64,000 nucleotides of DNA, taken from the NCBI GenBank assembly GCA_017399145.1, contig JAFQEG010000031.1, forward strand, positions 1 to 64,000. The letters are read 5' to 3'. The position numbers and the translations under genes are program-made. Positions 51,868 through 61,190 of this stretch are shown piece by piece. This DNA comes from Clostridia bacterium. Lineage in GTDB: Bacteria > Bacillota > Clostridia > Oscillospirales > CAG-272. The notes below the pieces were generated by a model. The model saw only the letters and a program-made list of their open reading frames with translations. It did not search any database and was not told where the DNA came from. Positions within the stretch are counted from its first letter, which is position 1; the number at the start of each line of letters is the position of its first letter.

Positions 51868-53484
51868 TTATTCAAAATCCTTAAAGGTAAAGGAAACGAT
51901 TTTTTCCTCTGTGCCACCAAGAGTAATTGAAAATTGAGGATTTGCTACGTCCATTTCAATATAAATTAGTCCGTCCTCGTCGGCTGTGTAATCTGTACCA
52001 CCGAAGGTTATAGTTACGTCCTTGCCACTCTCGATTGTCAAAATACCTCTTGTTGTACCCTTTAGATAGAAGGTGCCGTTTGCCTCTAGCTTAACTGTAT
52101 AAACCGTTGCAGGGGTTGTCGTACCACTTTGTTGGTCAAAAACGTCATTTGAGGTCTTAATTGACATAGGGGACTCCTCTGTACCCTTTGTATTGGCTTC
52201 AACGTAACAGCAAGCAAAAAGCCACTTGTTTGCACTAACGATTCCTACCATTGGCATAGAGGTTACGTTGCCCTCTCCGTCTACTGAATATTCAACGAAT
52301 AAAGAGCCATCTCCCTCAAACCAGCCATTGTAAGCACCAACCTTTTCAATAACATATTTTAATTCGTCAGTCAAAGGACAAACTCCAGAGGAATCAGTCT
52401 TATCTAAATATGCGTTTACAAGGTCATTATATCTTTCCTTAAGAATCACGTTGCCCTCGTCGTCGTATTCAACGCAAACAAGGCTTGTGATATCCTTAAG
52501 AGGTCCAAGATACAAGCTAGCGGTGCCAAGCCTGATAAGAACAACGGGACCATTTTCATCACCTATATGATAAAATCCGTCGCTACCCTTAACAACTGTA
52601 AGATTCTTATCCTTTAGGTCAACGTTTTTGATTGTGTAATTCAAAAGTCCGTAATGGTAATCGTCCTTTGATACCTGCTCAGCCTGCTTATCGGTGAATG
52701 GTACGACAGGCTTTGGGTCACCTATTCTTTCGATTTTCAAAACTGCATTATCGCTCTTTCCATACATAGCAATAACAATAGTAGTCGTACCTGTATTGCT
52801 CGTGCCGATGCCTGAGTCTAAAACCTCAATTTCAAATGCACCGTCTATCGTTTCAGCTGCATTTTGCTTTTGTACGAAGTTCACGCTTCCACGATATTCA
52901 ATAGCTAGCAAGGAGTCTGCCTCATAGCTGAATCTGTAAATACCGCCCTTGACTGGAACGAATATAAAATAACTAATTCCATCAAGAGTAACGTAGGTTG
53001 CTCCCTCTGAAACAACAGGAGCATCGTATTCAGCAGATTGACCTATTCCAAATTCGTTTTCGATAGGCTTACCCTCACTATCAACCACGGGCACCCAAAT
53101 TTCAGTTGTGCTTGTGGCAGAATCGTAAACCGTAATTTCAATATTTGTCTTAGTCTTTTCTAAGATACATTTTGATTTGTCGTAAGCAATTTCCCCGTCA
53201 GCTGAGGAAAGCTTAACCTCGTATTTTTCACTTGTAGAAAGAGTTACTTGATATTTTCCCTCGTCGCTTAGTCTGTTCATTTCAACAAACTCAGACTCAG
53301 CCCCCTCAACAAGCTTAAAAATTTCAACATAAATTGCCTTTTGTGGCACGTTACCCTTGAAGTCCTTTACAGTAATTTCATAGGTAATTTCACTAGGCTC
53401 TGTTTCGCCACCATTACAAGAGGCAAATACAAAGCAAACGCATAGTGCCAAAAGCAAAATTGATAGGGTAACTAATTTTCTCAT
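51868..53484 (-). CDS. Lipoprotein sharing a DGxYHxG...GP module
   Basis: 538 residues with a lipobox VFASC near residue 23. An N-terminal regulatory-like beta domain (YEITVKDFKGNVPQKAIYVEIF) is followed by a second beta module (about 115-255). A module of about 140 residues begins LTVVKGSDGFYHIGDENGPVVLIRLG near 290. The last also occurs twice in the protein at 53550-56540 (DGYYHVGEKDGPILMASL and DGYYHHKLADGSL). No enzymatic motif recognised. It follows the gene at 53550 with only a hairpin between. Confidence 0.7.
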   Translation of the reverse strand: MRKLVTLSILLLALCVCFVFASCNGGETEPSEITYEITVKDFKGNVPQKAIYVEIFKLVEGAESEFVEMNRLSDEGKYQVTLSTSEKYEVKLSSADGEIAYDKSKCILEKTKTNIEITVYDSATSTTEIWVPVVDSEGKPIENEFGIGQSAEYDAPVVSEGATYVTLDGISYFIFVPVKGGIYRFSYEADSLLAIEYRGSVNFVQKQNAAETIDGAFEIEVLDSGIGTSNTGTTTIVIAMYGKSDNAVLKIERIGDPKPVVPFTDKQAEQVSKDDYHYGLLNYTIKNVDLKDKNLTVVKGSDGFYHIGDENGPVVLIRLGTASLYLGPLKDITSLVCVEYDDEGNVILKERYNDLVNAYLDKTDSSGVCPLTDELKYVIEKVGAYNGWFEGDGSLFVEYSVDGEGNVTSMPMVGIVSANKWLFACCYVEANTKGTEESPMSIKTSNDVFDQQSGTTTPATVYTVKLEANGTFYLKGTTRGILTIESGKDVTITFGGTDYTADEDGLIYIEMDVANPQFSITLGGTEEKIVSFTFKDFE

Positions 53485-53507
53485 AATCTTACCTCAATTG
53501 TATTTTA

Positions 53508-53547
53508 ATCAAACTATGCGACACAAGAGGTGTCGCATAGCTGTTTT
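53508..53547 (-). terminator. Hairpin between two lipoprotein genes
   Basis: A perfect 11-bp CTATGCGACAC/GTGTCGCATAG lies between the stop at 53550 and the start at 53484. The T tract after it is weak, so it may be a leaky terminator or an mRNA processing/stability element. Confidence 0.5.
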
Positions 53548-53549
53548 TG

Positions 53550-56540
53550 TTATTCCTTAGCTGTTAAATAATCGTAGTAGTAGCAAACCTTTGTCCAAGA
53601 GCCCTCAACCTGGAAGGAGAACTTGTCAATGAGCTTTTGGAGAATTTCTGCAAGCTCCTCGTCCACTGCTACACAGCCCTGAAGCTCAGGATGCTCTGGG
53701 TCGTCAATTAGCTTGTCAAGATATGCACTAATCTCATCAGTCATATCCTCGCCGTTTCCGTGGAAAATACCGTTTTGTAGGTCGTCAAGCTGATAGAATT
53801 CATAGTAATAATCGTAGTCAGCTCCCCATGCCTCCTTTAGCTCATCAAGAGTGTTATTTTCAAGAAGAATTAAGCCATTGGTATCGGTTTCGGTCTTTGA
53901 GAAATCAAAGGCGCCGTTTGCAATCATGGTCTTAAGTGAGTTAGATGGGAAAATGCTTGTGGTGAAGTGGAAATCTGCATATACGATTGAGCCAAGGCTA
54001 CCGTCTGCAAGCTTATGATGATAGTAGCCGTCCTCACCAAGCACAACGTCAATACCACCAACGATATAGTCACCTACTGTGCCGTCGAGTGTCTCCTCGT
54101 ACGTAAAGAATCCGGGGGAGGCAGACTTAAAATGTCCAAAGGATTCACCAAGATACTTAACCTTAAAGGTGAAGGAGCCTGTTGCGTATACGTCGTAGTA
54201 TGCCATATCAATGTAATAGGTCTTGCCAGCCTCAAGATATGCAACCATTGAAATGTTGGTGTAATCTCTTACAAGCTTACCGTCCTCGTTTTCAACAAGA
54301 AGCTCGGAGCAATATCTTTCACCCTGGTCGCCATCAATGTATAGGAATCTATCACCGTTTGCAATCCACTCTTCATAGTTGCCGGTAAATATCCAACCGG
54401 AAATTTCCTGTGAGCTATTTGAGGTAAAGCGATAAGCACCGCTCACCACAGGTGTGAATGCATATAGATAGCCTCTTGGCATAATTACTCTGTCGTATGA
54501 GAAGCTATAGCTCTCAGACTCGAGCACACTATTATCAGGATTTAGCTCATCAATTACAGGTGTAAAGTCAATTACAGGTGCGCTAAAGGATGCAAGTCCT
54601 GCGATAACGTCGCCTAACTGCTTTGCAGGCTCGCCGTTTTCATCCTTACCATATACGTCGTAGTAGGAGCAAAGACGTAGCCATGCGTTTTCGTTGTAAA
54701 CGAATGCGTTCTGCTTTGCAAACTCGTCGAGTAGGTCCTTAAGCTCAGCGGTTACTGAGCAGTAGCCGTAAATCTTTGCGTTTGCAGCATAGTTACAATA
54801 TTGAACTAGTGTATCAAACTTATTTACACCATCTACCATAAAGATACCTGCGCTCGTTACGTCGTCGAAGGTTTCATAAATCTTTTGAGATAGTGAGTAT
54901 TCGTGTGAGAAATTTGAGAAGTTAAGTAGGCTAGCCATAAGGATTGGTCCGTCCTTTTCGCCTACGTGGTAGTAGCCGTCGTCACCGAGAACTACGGTTA
55001 CATATTGTGTGAAATCCGTATTGGTAGCATTTGGCTTTGTAGCCGCCTCGCGTGGCACGTAAGCCTCAACGTCAAGGTCGTCCTTGCTTACAATTTCAAA
55101 GTTTTTAAGATGTACTGCGTCCTGACCCATACCGTCGGCTACGTCCTTTTGATATAGAAGAACGATATCGTAAACTCCGTCCTCGTTAGCAACGAAAGCG
55201 CCACACTTAGCCCAGTCCTTATTAAGTGAAGAAATCGCGTAGATGTCCTCACCGTCAACAAGCACGTAGAAATAGTCACCTGTTGGTTGCATTGAAGCAA
55301 GGTATTCAAAGGTAACAGCCTCACCAGCCTTCAACGTTGCCTTTACGTGTAGAATTGAGTAAGAGGAATCCTTACCTGTGTTAGAGGTTGTAACGTAGCC
55401 ATTTTCTGAATCAATGATAAATGGCCAAGCGTACTCTGCATCCTTCGTTCCCTCCTCAGGTGCAAACTCAAGCTTTTCCTTTTGCTCCTCGTTCTTTACC
55501 AAAAGGTCCTCGATTTGCTGATAGTGGTCCTCAGGCAATTCAACGTCAGGCTTTTCAACAGGGATAAGCTCACCGATAGTTTCCTCAGTTACAAGCTTTT
55601 GTACGTAGTTGTCAGCTGTGTAGTATTCAAAAAGAGTTGTAAAGTGTCTTTCACTTGGAAGTGCGCCAAGATAAATCATTGTAATAACGCCGTAACGGTC
55701 AATCATTACAGATACAGGGTTACCCCAGCTGTCACCATAAAGTCTTTCAAATGGGTCCTCAACAGGATTTGTCAAGGTGTCCTTTGCAATTGGGAAGGAT
55801 AGCTTTAAATCCTCCTTCTCCTCGCCCTCTGGCAATGGATAGTAGGCATAATATCTGTCCTTAAACTCATTTACAAAGTCCTGCACTGCAAAAATATCCT
55901 CAGTTGAGTTACCGTTAATAGCGATAACGTCAATCTTATCCTTGTACTGCTGATATGCATTTTCAAGGTCTGGGAATTCACCAATACAGTATGTACAGGT
56001 TGTGTACCAGAAGTTAAGCAAAACTGCCTTCTTTTCCTTTAGTGCCTCGGAAAGGGTCCACTTCTTTCCGTCAACTGTGGTAACGGTAAAGTCGTGAATA
56101 ATATCACCCGTGTTATAGGTAACGTTTGTTGTGTCAGTGTCCTCGATAACACCGGAGGTTAGCACAATGCTTGTGCCTGTTGAGCCAACAGGATAGCTTT
56201 CGTTAGCCTTGTAGCCGGCTGGCACGTCGCTTAGCTTAGCTACGTAGTTAGACTTTTGTGCAACCTTAAAGGTAGCAATACCGTTTGCATCAGTTCTTAC
56301 ACCTCTGCCGGCAAGCTTGCCATCGGAATAAAGCTCAACTAAAATATCCTTTAGCTTAAAGCCACCGATTGACTTGATTTCAATGGTGTAGGTGCCCTGT
56401 GTGCCATTACCATTGCCACTTTCAGTTCCTGTGTTTACAGGTGGGGTGTCGTTATTACCACCACAAGAAACCATTTGAAGTAGCATTGTGCCAAGCATAA
56501 GCACTACCATAATGATAGACAATACTCTTTTAAATTTCAT
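53550..56540 (-). CDS. Large lipoprotein with thioredoxin-like (TlpA) domain
   Basis: 996 residues from the ATG at 56540 (AAAGGAG upstream; a 19-codon extension is unlikely). Lipobox QMVSC near 22-26, a Thr/Gly linker, then a short beta domain (about 50-135). The TlpA/AhpC-like thioredoxin fold has active site C182-T-Y-C185 in LLNFWYTTCTYCIGEFP. A linker and carbohydrate-binding-like beta domain (about 390-530) follow, then two copies of the DGYYH module and a pre-peptidase-like beta domain (YAFTPVVSGAYRFTSNSSQE). A surface redox protein; it may reduce or oxidise disulfides outside the membrane. No CcdA-type electron donor is nearby. Confidence 0.78.
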   Translation of the reverse strand: MKFKRVLSIIMVVLMLGTMLLQMVSCGGNNDTPPVNTGTESGNGNGTQGTYTIEIKSIGGFKLKDILVELYSDGKLAGRGVRTDANGIATFKVAQKSNYVAKLSDVPAGYKANESYPVGSTGTSIVLTSGVIEDTDTTNVTYNTGDIIHDFTVTTVDGKKWTLSEALKEKKAVLLNFWYTTCTYCIGEFPDLENAYQQYKDKIDVIAINGNSTEDIFAVQDFVNEFKDRYYAYYPLPEGEEKEDLKLSFPIAKDTLTNPVEDPFERLYGDSWGNPVSVMIDRYGVITMIYLGALPSERHFTTLFEYYTADNYVQKLVTEETIGELIPVEKPDVELPEDHYQQIEDLLVKNEEQKEKLEFAPEEGTKDAEYAWPFIIDSENGYVTTSNTGKDSSYSILHVKATLKAGEAVTFEYLASMQPTGDYFYVLVDGEDIYAISSLNKDWAKCGAFVANEDGVYDIVLLYQKDVADGMGQDAVHLKNFEIVSKDDLDVEAYVPREAATKPNATNTDFTQYVTVVLGDDGYYHVGEKDGPILMASLLNFSNFSHEYSLSQKIYETFDDVTSAGIFMVDGVNKFDTLVQYCNYAANAKIYGYCSVTAELKDLLDEFAKQNAFVYNENAWLRLCSYYDVYGKDENGEPAKQLGDVIAGLASFSAPVIDFTPVIDELNPDNSVLESESYSFSYDRVIMPRGYLYAFTPVVSGAYRFTSNSSQEISGWIFTGNYEEWIANGDRFLYIDGDQGERYCSELLVENEDGKLVRDYTNISMVAYLEAGKTYYIDMAYYDVYATGSFTFKVKYLGESFGHFKSASPGFFTYEETLDGTVGDYIVGGIDVVLGEDGYYHHKLADGSLGSIVYADFHFTTSIFPSNSLKTMIANGAFDFSKTETDTNGLILLENNTLDELKEAWGADYDYYYEFYQLDDLQNGIFHGNGEDMTDEISAYLDKLIDDPEHPELQGCVAVDEELAEILQKLIDKFSFQVEGSWTKVCYYYDYLTAKE

Positions 56541-56600
56541 TTGATACTCCTTTAAGTTAGATTTAGAAATTATATTATTAAAATTATAATGTCGCATATT

Positions 56601-56629
56601 ATATTATCATATAACAATATTTTTGTCAA
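56601..56629 (-). promoter_or_regulatory. Promoter of the large TlpA-like lipoprotein gene
   Basis: TTGACA, 17 bases, TAATAT on the minus strand. Confidence 0.7.
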
Positions 56630-56735
56630 TAGAAAGACAATAACCGACATAAGTCCTATTGCCTACATGCCGAAAAAGTCCCGTGGAGTGTCTATTTTTT
56701 CATCACTTTAGCACTTTAGTTCATTAAAATTTAAC

Positions 56736-56768
56736 AAAAAGGGCTATCGCAAAAGCAATAGCCTTTTA
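56736..56768 (-). terminator. Terminator of the gene at 56772
   Basis: AAAGGCTATTGC and GCGATAGCCCTTT around a T-rich loop, with T5 on the minus strand directly after the stop. Confidence 0.75.
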
Positions 56769-56771
56769 AAG

Positions 56772-57677
56772 TTAATTTGGGCTTGGAATTTGAGATATGC
56801 TGTTAATTTCCTTGTGAGTATAGTCCTCATCTGTAAAGAATGAGAAAAGACCTTCTAATTGACCCTCGCTTAGTGCACCCTCGTGGATAAAGGAAACAAC
56901 ACCGTACTTGTCAATTACAACCGTTGCGGGATTGACTGGAAAACCAAAGGCACTCTCTATTCCTTGATTATCAACTGCAAGTGGCAAGGTTAAGTCGGGC
57001 ACGTCAATTGGGTTTGCTTCAGTACCATTATAATAGTTGAAGCGCTCATCAAAATTTGCAATAAAGCTATTTATGCTTGTTTGATTATTTGAGGAGTTAA
57101 GACCTACAAAGCCCGCCTTATTTGAATAAGCGTCGTACACCTTATTCATATCTGGAAATTCTTTGACACAAAACGAGCAGGTTACGTACCAAAAGTTTAG
57201 CATTACCATTTGTTTTTCTTCGAGTAGCTTGGAAAGTGTAATTTCATTACCGTTTTGGTCGGTAACCGTAAAATCGTGCATAATAGACCCTAGCTGATAT
57301 TTTACACCCTGATGTCCCTCGTTGATTAGCTGAGTTTCTAGCAAAATTTCAGTATTTTGCCCACCCAGTGTATAGTTTTGCTCAAATTTGTAGCCCTTTG
57401 GCACGTCCGAAATTACAACCGATTTTGCTTCCTTGTCAAGATTTTCAAAGGTAATTTTGCCTTGGTCGTTGCTTGACTTGTAGTCGATAAACTCACCGTT
57501 TGCATCAAACAATTCTGCCACAACACCACTTAAAAGCTTGCCTGTATCGGTTTTAATTTCAATTGTATAGCTATATGGCACTCCGTTATTTTCGCCACCC
57601 TCTTGGTTGTTGTTACAGCCTACAAGGGCAAGGGTCAAGGTTAAGGCAAGTAACAAAATAAGTATTGATTTTTTCAT
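56772..57677 (-). CDS. TlpA-like thioredoxin-fold lipoprotein
   Basis: 301 residues. Lipobox LVGC with C21, a beta domain of about 80 residues (YTIEIKTDTGKLLSGVVAELF), then a thioredoxin fold with C167-S-F-C170 in MLNFWYVTCSFCVKEFPD and the cis-Pro region FPVNPATVVID. The first 300 residues of the protein at 53550-56540 have the same layout, so the two are paralogs. Extracytoplasmic, membrane-anchored. Cotranscribed with the GT2 gene, whose stop is 17 bases upstream. Confidence 0.82.
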   Translation of the reverse strand: MKKSILILLLALTLTLALVGCNNNQEGGENNGVPYSYTIEIKTDTGKLLSGVVAELFDANGEFIDYKSSNDQGKITFENLDKEAKSVVISDVPKGYKFEQNYTLGGQNTEILLETQLINEGHQGVKYQLGSIMHDFTVTDQNGNEITLSKLLEEKQMVMLNFWYVTCSFCVKEFPDMNKVYDAYSNKAGFVGLNSSNNQTSINSFIANFDERFNYYNGTEANPIDVPDLTLPLAVDNQGIESAFGFPVNPATVVIDKYGVVSFIHEGALSEGQLEGLFSFFTDEDYTHKEINSISQIPSPN

Positions 57678-57694
57678 TTTATTCTCTTTCTTAA

Positions 57695-58921
57695 TTAAAG
57701 CTTAGCTTTTAGCTTTCTTCTAATTTTCGAGCCTTTTTTAAAAAGTCTAAGTCCAACGGAATATGCAAGCTTGCTATGGAATAGCTTTTGAGTTAGGCTT
57801 ACCTTCCTTTTTGGAATTGAAATATCTGCTTTTTTATCAAGCTTGATATTTTTGCCCATCTGTGTGTTCATATAGTCAATTACACTAGCTACGTAGGTAT
57901 CCTTTTTATCGTAATTTACAGACACCTCACCGCTTCTTTTTGAAATATCGTAAAGCATACCGTCAACCACGTCAAAGCTATCGCCTAGAAGTCCGTTTGC
58001 AATATAACCGACCTCGTCACAGGGTCTTGATGTTTCAAGGCAATCAACCCCATATGCTTCCTTAATTGCATCCTCAAGCTGAGTTAAGCCAAGTGATTTT
58101 GCAGTAGTGTATTGTACTCTTGACATTAGCTTACCCCATTCGTCAATGCCTGTTTTTTGGTCCTTCGTTGCATTTTGCTTCATTGTGTTAATGGTTTTCG
58201 CCATTGACTTAATTTGAGACTCTAGTCTTTTTTCGCAATCTGCAACAAGGGTGCTTTGCTCATCGTGAATACGATAAAAGTAGTACCCTGTGTGGATATT
58301 TGAAAGCTTTTTAGCATTTTTGTAGGCGAAGAAGTTTAATAGTGCGTCCTCACTATATCCCATTCTTTCCATAATTGCATCAGTCTTTTCAAGGTCCTTT
58401 TTTGCACTTAATAAAACTGATTTTTTGTAAACCTTATTCCACAAAACGAAAAGACTATGATACTTGCCTTGTGCGTTTGTTAGGTAGTTAAGAATATCCT
58501 CATTTTCAAGGGTAATATCGTTTTTAATGGTGATGTCCTCTTTAGGATATGCTTTTCCATTTTTGCTATGGAATGCCCAGTCGTTTATAACTATGTCGCA
58601 ATTTTCCTTTATCGCCTTTTTGAGCATAGGTGCGTGATAGTTTACAGATACTGTATCGTCAGAATCGCAGAATGCAACATAATCACCCTTAGCTATCATT
58701 AAGCCATAAAGTCTAGAGGCGAGGTGCCCTCTGTTTTCTGTCTTTACGTATGTAGGCTTGTAGTATTCAATAAGCTGTGAATAATCCTCGGTTGACCCGT
58801 CGTCAATTACCAAAATTTCATAGTCCTCCTTGCTAAGAGTTGACTTTGTAATTGAGGAAAGACATTTTTTAACGTATTCTCTTTTTGTGTTGTATAAGCA
58901 AATTATTATACTTAGCTTCAT
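57695..58921 (-). CDS. Family 2 glycosyltransferase
   Basis: 408 residues. The GT-A fold starts LSIIICLYNTKREYVKKCLSSI, with VIDDGSTED (nucleotide-sugar binding) near 40 and FCDSDDTVS (DxD-type metal site) near 88-96. No membrane segments, though the basic C-terminus could touch the membrane. It probably makes a cell-surface glycan. Operon partner is the TlpA-like gene downstream. Confidence 0.88.
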   Translation of the reverse strand: MKLSIIICLYNTKREYVKKCLSSITKSTLSKEDYEILVIDDGSTEDYSQLIEYYKPTYVKTENRGHLASRLYGLMIAKGDYVAFCDSDDTVSVNYHAPMLKKAIKENCDIVINDWAFHSKNGKAYPKEDITIKNDITLENEDILNYLTNAQGKYHSLFVLWNKVYKKSVLLSAKKDLEKTDAIMERMGYSEDALLNFFAYKNAKKLSNIHTGYYFYRIHDEQSTLVADCEKRLESQIKSMAKTINTMKQNATKDQKTGIDEWGKLMSRVQYTTAKSLGLTQLEDAIKEAYGVDCLETSRPCDEVGYIANGLLGDSFDVVDGMLYDISKRSGEVSVNYDKKDTYVASVIDYMNTQMGKNIKLDKKADISIPKRKVSLTQKLFHSKLAYSVGLRLFKKGSKIRRKLKAKL

Positions 58922-58951
58922 TTTATTCTCCCTTTAAAATTCTTTCGTTTT

Positions 58952-58980
58952 ATTTTAACATTTTAGGGTTGATTTGTCAA
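58952..58980 (-). promoter_or_regulatory. Promoter of the GT2/TlpA operon
   Basis: TTGACA, 17 bases, TAAAAT on the minus strand. Confidence 0.7.
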
Positions 58981-59059
58981 CAGATTAAGGTCGATGTTGC
59001 AAATATTTTGTCGATTTTAGTTTACTAAAATTTCTTTTGGTTAAAATTACCTATTTTTG

Positions 59060-59088
59060 TTGACTTTTAGGTCCATTTATATTATACT
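59060..59088 (+). promoter_or_regulatory. Promoter of the cytoplasmic glycosidase-like gene
   Basis: TTGACT, 17 bases, TATACT. A short ACCCTAAAGGGT palindrome lies in the leader (about 59102-59115). Confidence 0.65.
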
Positions 59089-59153
59089 ATCCCTAAGGGC
59101 ATACCCTAAAGGGTATTTCCTTAAAACATGTTTTTTCCAAGGAGATTTTAAAA

Positions 59154-61121
59154 ATGAAGCCACAAAAAATTAGAGTAACTCCAGATATGCTCATCAATGA
59201 TATGGGCATTGAGAGGATTGAAAACTTTTTCTGTGAGTTTGAAAACGACGGCGACCCACTATATGGCATTGAGGGTCAAAGACCACAGGTACACCCAAGA
59301 CACGACCATTGGTGGATTGGTGAAACCGATTTAGCATTTACAGTTGACTTAGGTGATATATATCAAATTACGAATATGTACATCTACAACGACTACGACG
59401 AGTACAAGCCTGAAAAGGATAAGCACGACTACGGCGTACGTAAGGTTAGAGTTAAGATGGGTACACCATTTAGCTGGGAATACGACGAAAGCCTAGCCCC
59501 CGAGGTTAGAAAGTGGACCGGCTTCGAAACAAGCTATAAGACACAATACATTAACTTCTCCTTTAATAATAACCAAGCACCTAGCGAAATTCTTATTTAC
59601 GGCTACAAGGTTGAGGAGGTTGACAAGACCATACCTGAAAGAAAGCCTCATAAGAAATCAAAGCTTACACACTTCGTTGGTATGAATGGATTTGTAAACG
59701 ATGCCGACGATATTAACCGTGCAGTTACCTATATTCGTGAGTACCACCCATGGACCTGGACCTGTGAGGGTGAGGGCAACGACGTTACCCTCTCACCAAA
59801 TCCTTCACTTAATAAAATGTGGGATTTTGACGACTACTATACAAGACTACGCAACTATGGCATTTCAGTATGCCCTACTATTTCAACTCATAGTAGAAGA
59901 TTCCCTAAGGACGGTGTTGAGCCAAGTGATGACCCACGCAACTTCTTGTCCTACGCTTCTATGCTATTCCAATATGTTGCACGTTATGGTAGCAACAAGG
60001 ACCTTGACCCAGCTGTTGTAAAGGTTGGCGAGGGTCAGGAAAAGAAAATCGGTCTTGGACTTTTGAACGCCCTTGAGCCACTAAATGAGCCTGACGGCAC
60101 ATGGCTTGGCAGAGGTCAATACTTCTCACCATTTGAAATGGCAGCGCTACTCTCTATCTGCTATGACGGACACGAGGGTATGTATAAAAACGCAGGTGTT
60201 AAGCAGGCTGACCCTAACTTCTTTATGTCTATGTCCGGTGGCGCAGGCTTACACCTTGGCAGACTTCGTGCTATGCAATTCTGGTGCAAGTACAACAGAA
60301 AGGACGGCAAATTGCCATTCGATGCAATCAATGCTCACTGCTACTGTGGTAAGAGTGTTGACAAGGCTGGTATTATTTCTCTTGTTGACGTTAATATTGA
60401 CGACAGAGACGCACTTTCCGAAAAGGTTTACGTTGGTGTTTCCCCTGAGGAGGGCGATATTTGTGGTCGCTTTGAGGAAATTATGGATTGGCGTGACAGA
60501 TACTATCCAGAAATGGAAATTTGGCTAACCGAGTTTGGTTGGGACACTAACCAAAGCTATAAGACCTCTACCTCTTCTCATGCATACGGCAAGTACACAG
60601 GCAGACAGGTACAGGGCATGTGGCTTGTACGTGAGTACCTAATGCTTTCCTCAATCGGTATTGAAAGAGCTGCTATGTATATGTCAAGAGACTGTGGTCC
60701 CGAGGAGCATGCAATTGGTAAGTACGGCTCAAGTGGTCTTGTAAGATACCCAATTGAAATTACTCCAAATAACGTTATTATGGGTAATAAGAAGGATTCC
60801 TTCTATTACGTATATACAACAAAGGAAATTCTTAAGGATACTTACTTTGATTGCGAGATTGACTCCGGTAACGAAAACGTTAAAATCTTTAAGTACGTAA
60901 CCGACGAGGGCGATGCAAAATATGCAGTTTGGTGCCCAACCTCTAACTCTACCGAGGTTAAGGACTTCAAGCTCAAGGTTGGTCACGGCGACTTCATTCT
61001 TGCACAGCTTGAATTTGAGCGCTACAACGGTCTTCGCACCGACCTTATCGAGGAAGACGGCTACGTAACAATCGACGTTTCCGAAAAGCCTGTCTTTGTA
61101 ATCCCAAAGCCAGCAAAATAA
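59154..61121 (+). CDS. Cytoplasmic glycosidase-like protein, paralog of 16409-20425
   Basis: 655 residues with no signal peptide or lipobox. An N-terminal beta domain (about 1-160) contains discoidin-like segments. The rest is a clan GH-A-like barrel with NEP acid/base candidate E312 and LTEFGWDTN nucleophile candidate E460, followed by a short beta domain. SPEEGDICGRFEEIMDWRDRYYPE, TSTSSHAYGKYTGRQVQGMWL and the last 150 residues are near-identical in pattern to the large lipoprotein at 16409-20425. No GH family number assigned. The strong AAGGAG, consensus-like promoter and G/C-ending codons suggest high expression. Confidence 0.8.
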   Translation: MKPQKIRVTPDMLINDMGIERIENFFCEFENDGDPLYGIEGQRPQVHPRHDHWWIGETDLAFTVDLGDIYQITNMYIYNDYDEYKPEKDKHDYGVRKVRVKMGTPFSWEYDESLAPEVRKWTGFETSYKTQYINFSFNNNQAPSEILIYGYKVEEVDKTIPERKPHKKSKLTHFVGMNGFVNDADDINRAVTYIREYHPWTWTCEGEGNDVTLSPNPSLNKMWDFDDYYTRLRNYGISVCPTISTHSRRFPKDGVEPSDDPRNFLSYASMLFQYVARYGSNKDLDPAVVKVGEGQEKKIGLGLLNALEPLNEPDGTWLGRGQYFSPFEMAALLSICYDGHEGMYKNAGVKQADPNFFMSMSGGAGLHLGRLRAMQFWCKYNRKDGKLPFDAINAHCYCGKSVDKAGIISLVDVNIDDRDALSEKVYVGVSPEEGDICGRFEEIMDWRDRYYPEMEIWLTEFGWDTNQSYKTSTSSHAYGKYTGRQVQGMWLVREYLMLSSIGIERAAMYMSRDCGPEEHAIGKYGSSGLVRYPIEITPNNVIMGNKKDSFYYVYTTKEILKDTYFDCEIDSGNENVKIFKYVTDEGDAKYAVWCPTSNSTEVKDFKLKVGHGDFILAQLEFERYNGLRTDLIEEDGYVTIDVSEKPVFVIPKPAK

Positions 61122-61136
61122 TAAAACAATAAAATA

Positions 61137-61172
61137 AATCCGTGCTACAAATCGTAGCACGGATTTTTTATT
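61137..61172. terminator. Terminator of the cytoplasmic glycosidase-like gene
   Basis: AATCCGTGCTAC/GTAGCACGGATT with T6; possibly also ends the converging WYL gene. Confidence 0.88.
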
Positions 61173-61190
61173 GCTTTTTTCAAATCACGA

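Noticed and set aside
60085..60528. A 147-codon plus-strand frame in another phase inside the glycosidase-like gene
   Set aside because: The overlapping 655-codon frame carries clear catalytic motifs and a good start; this one does not.
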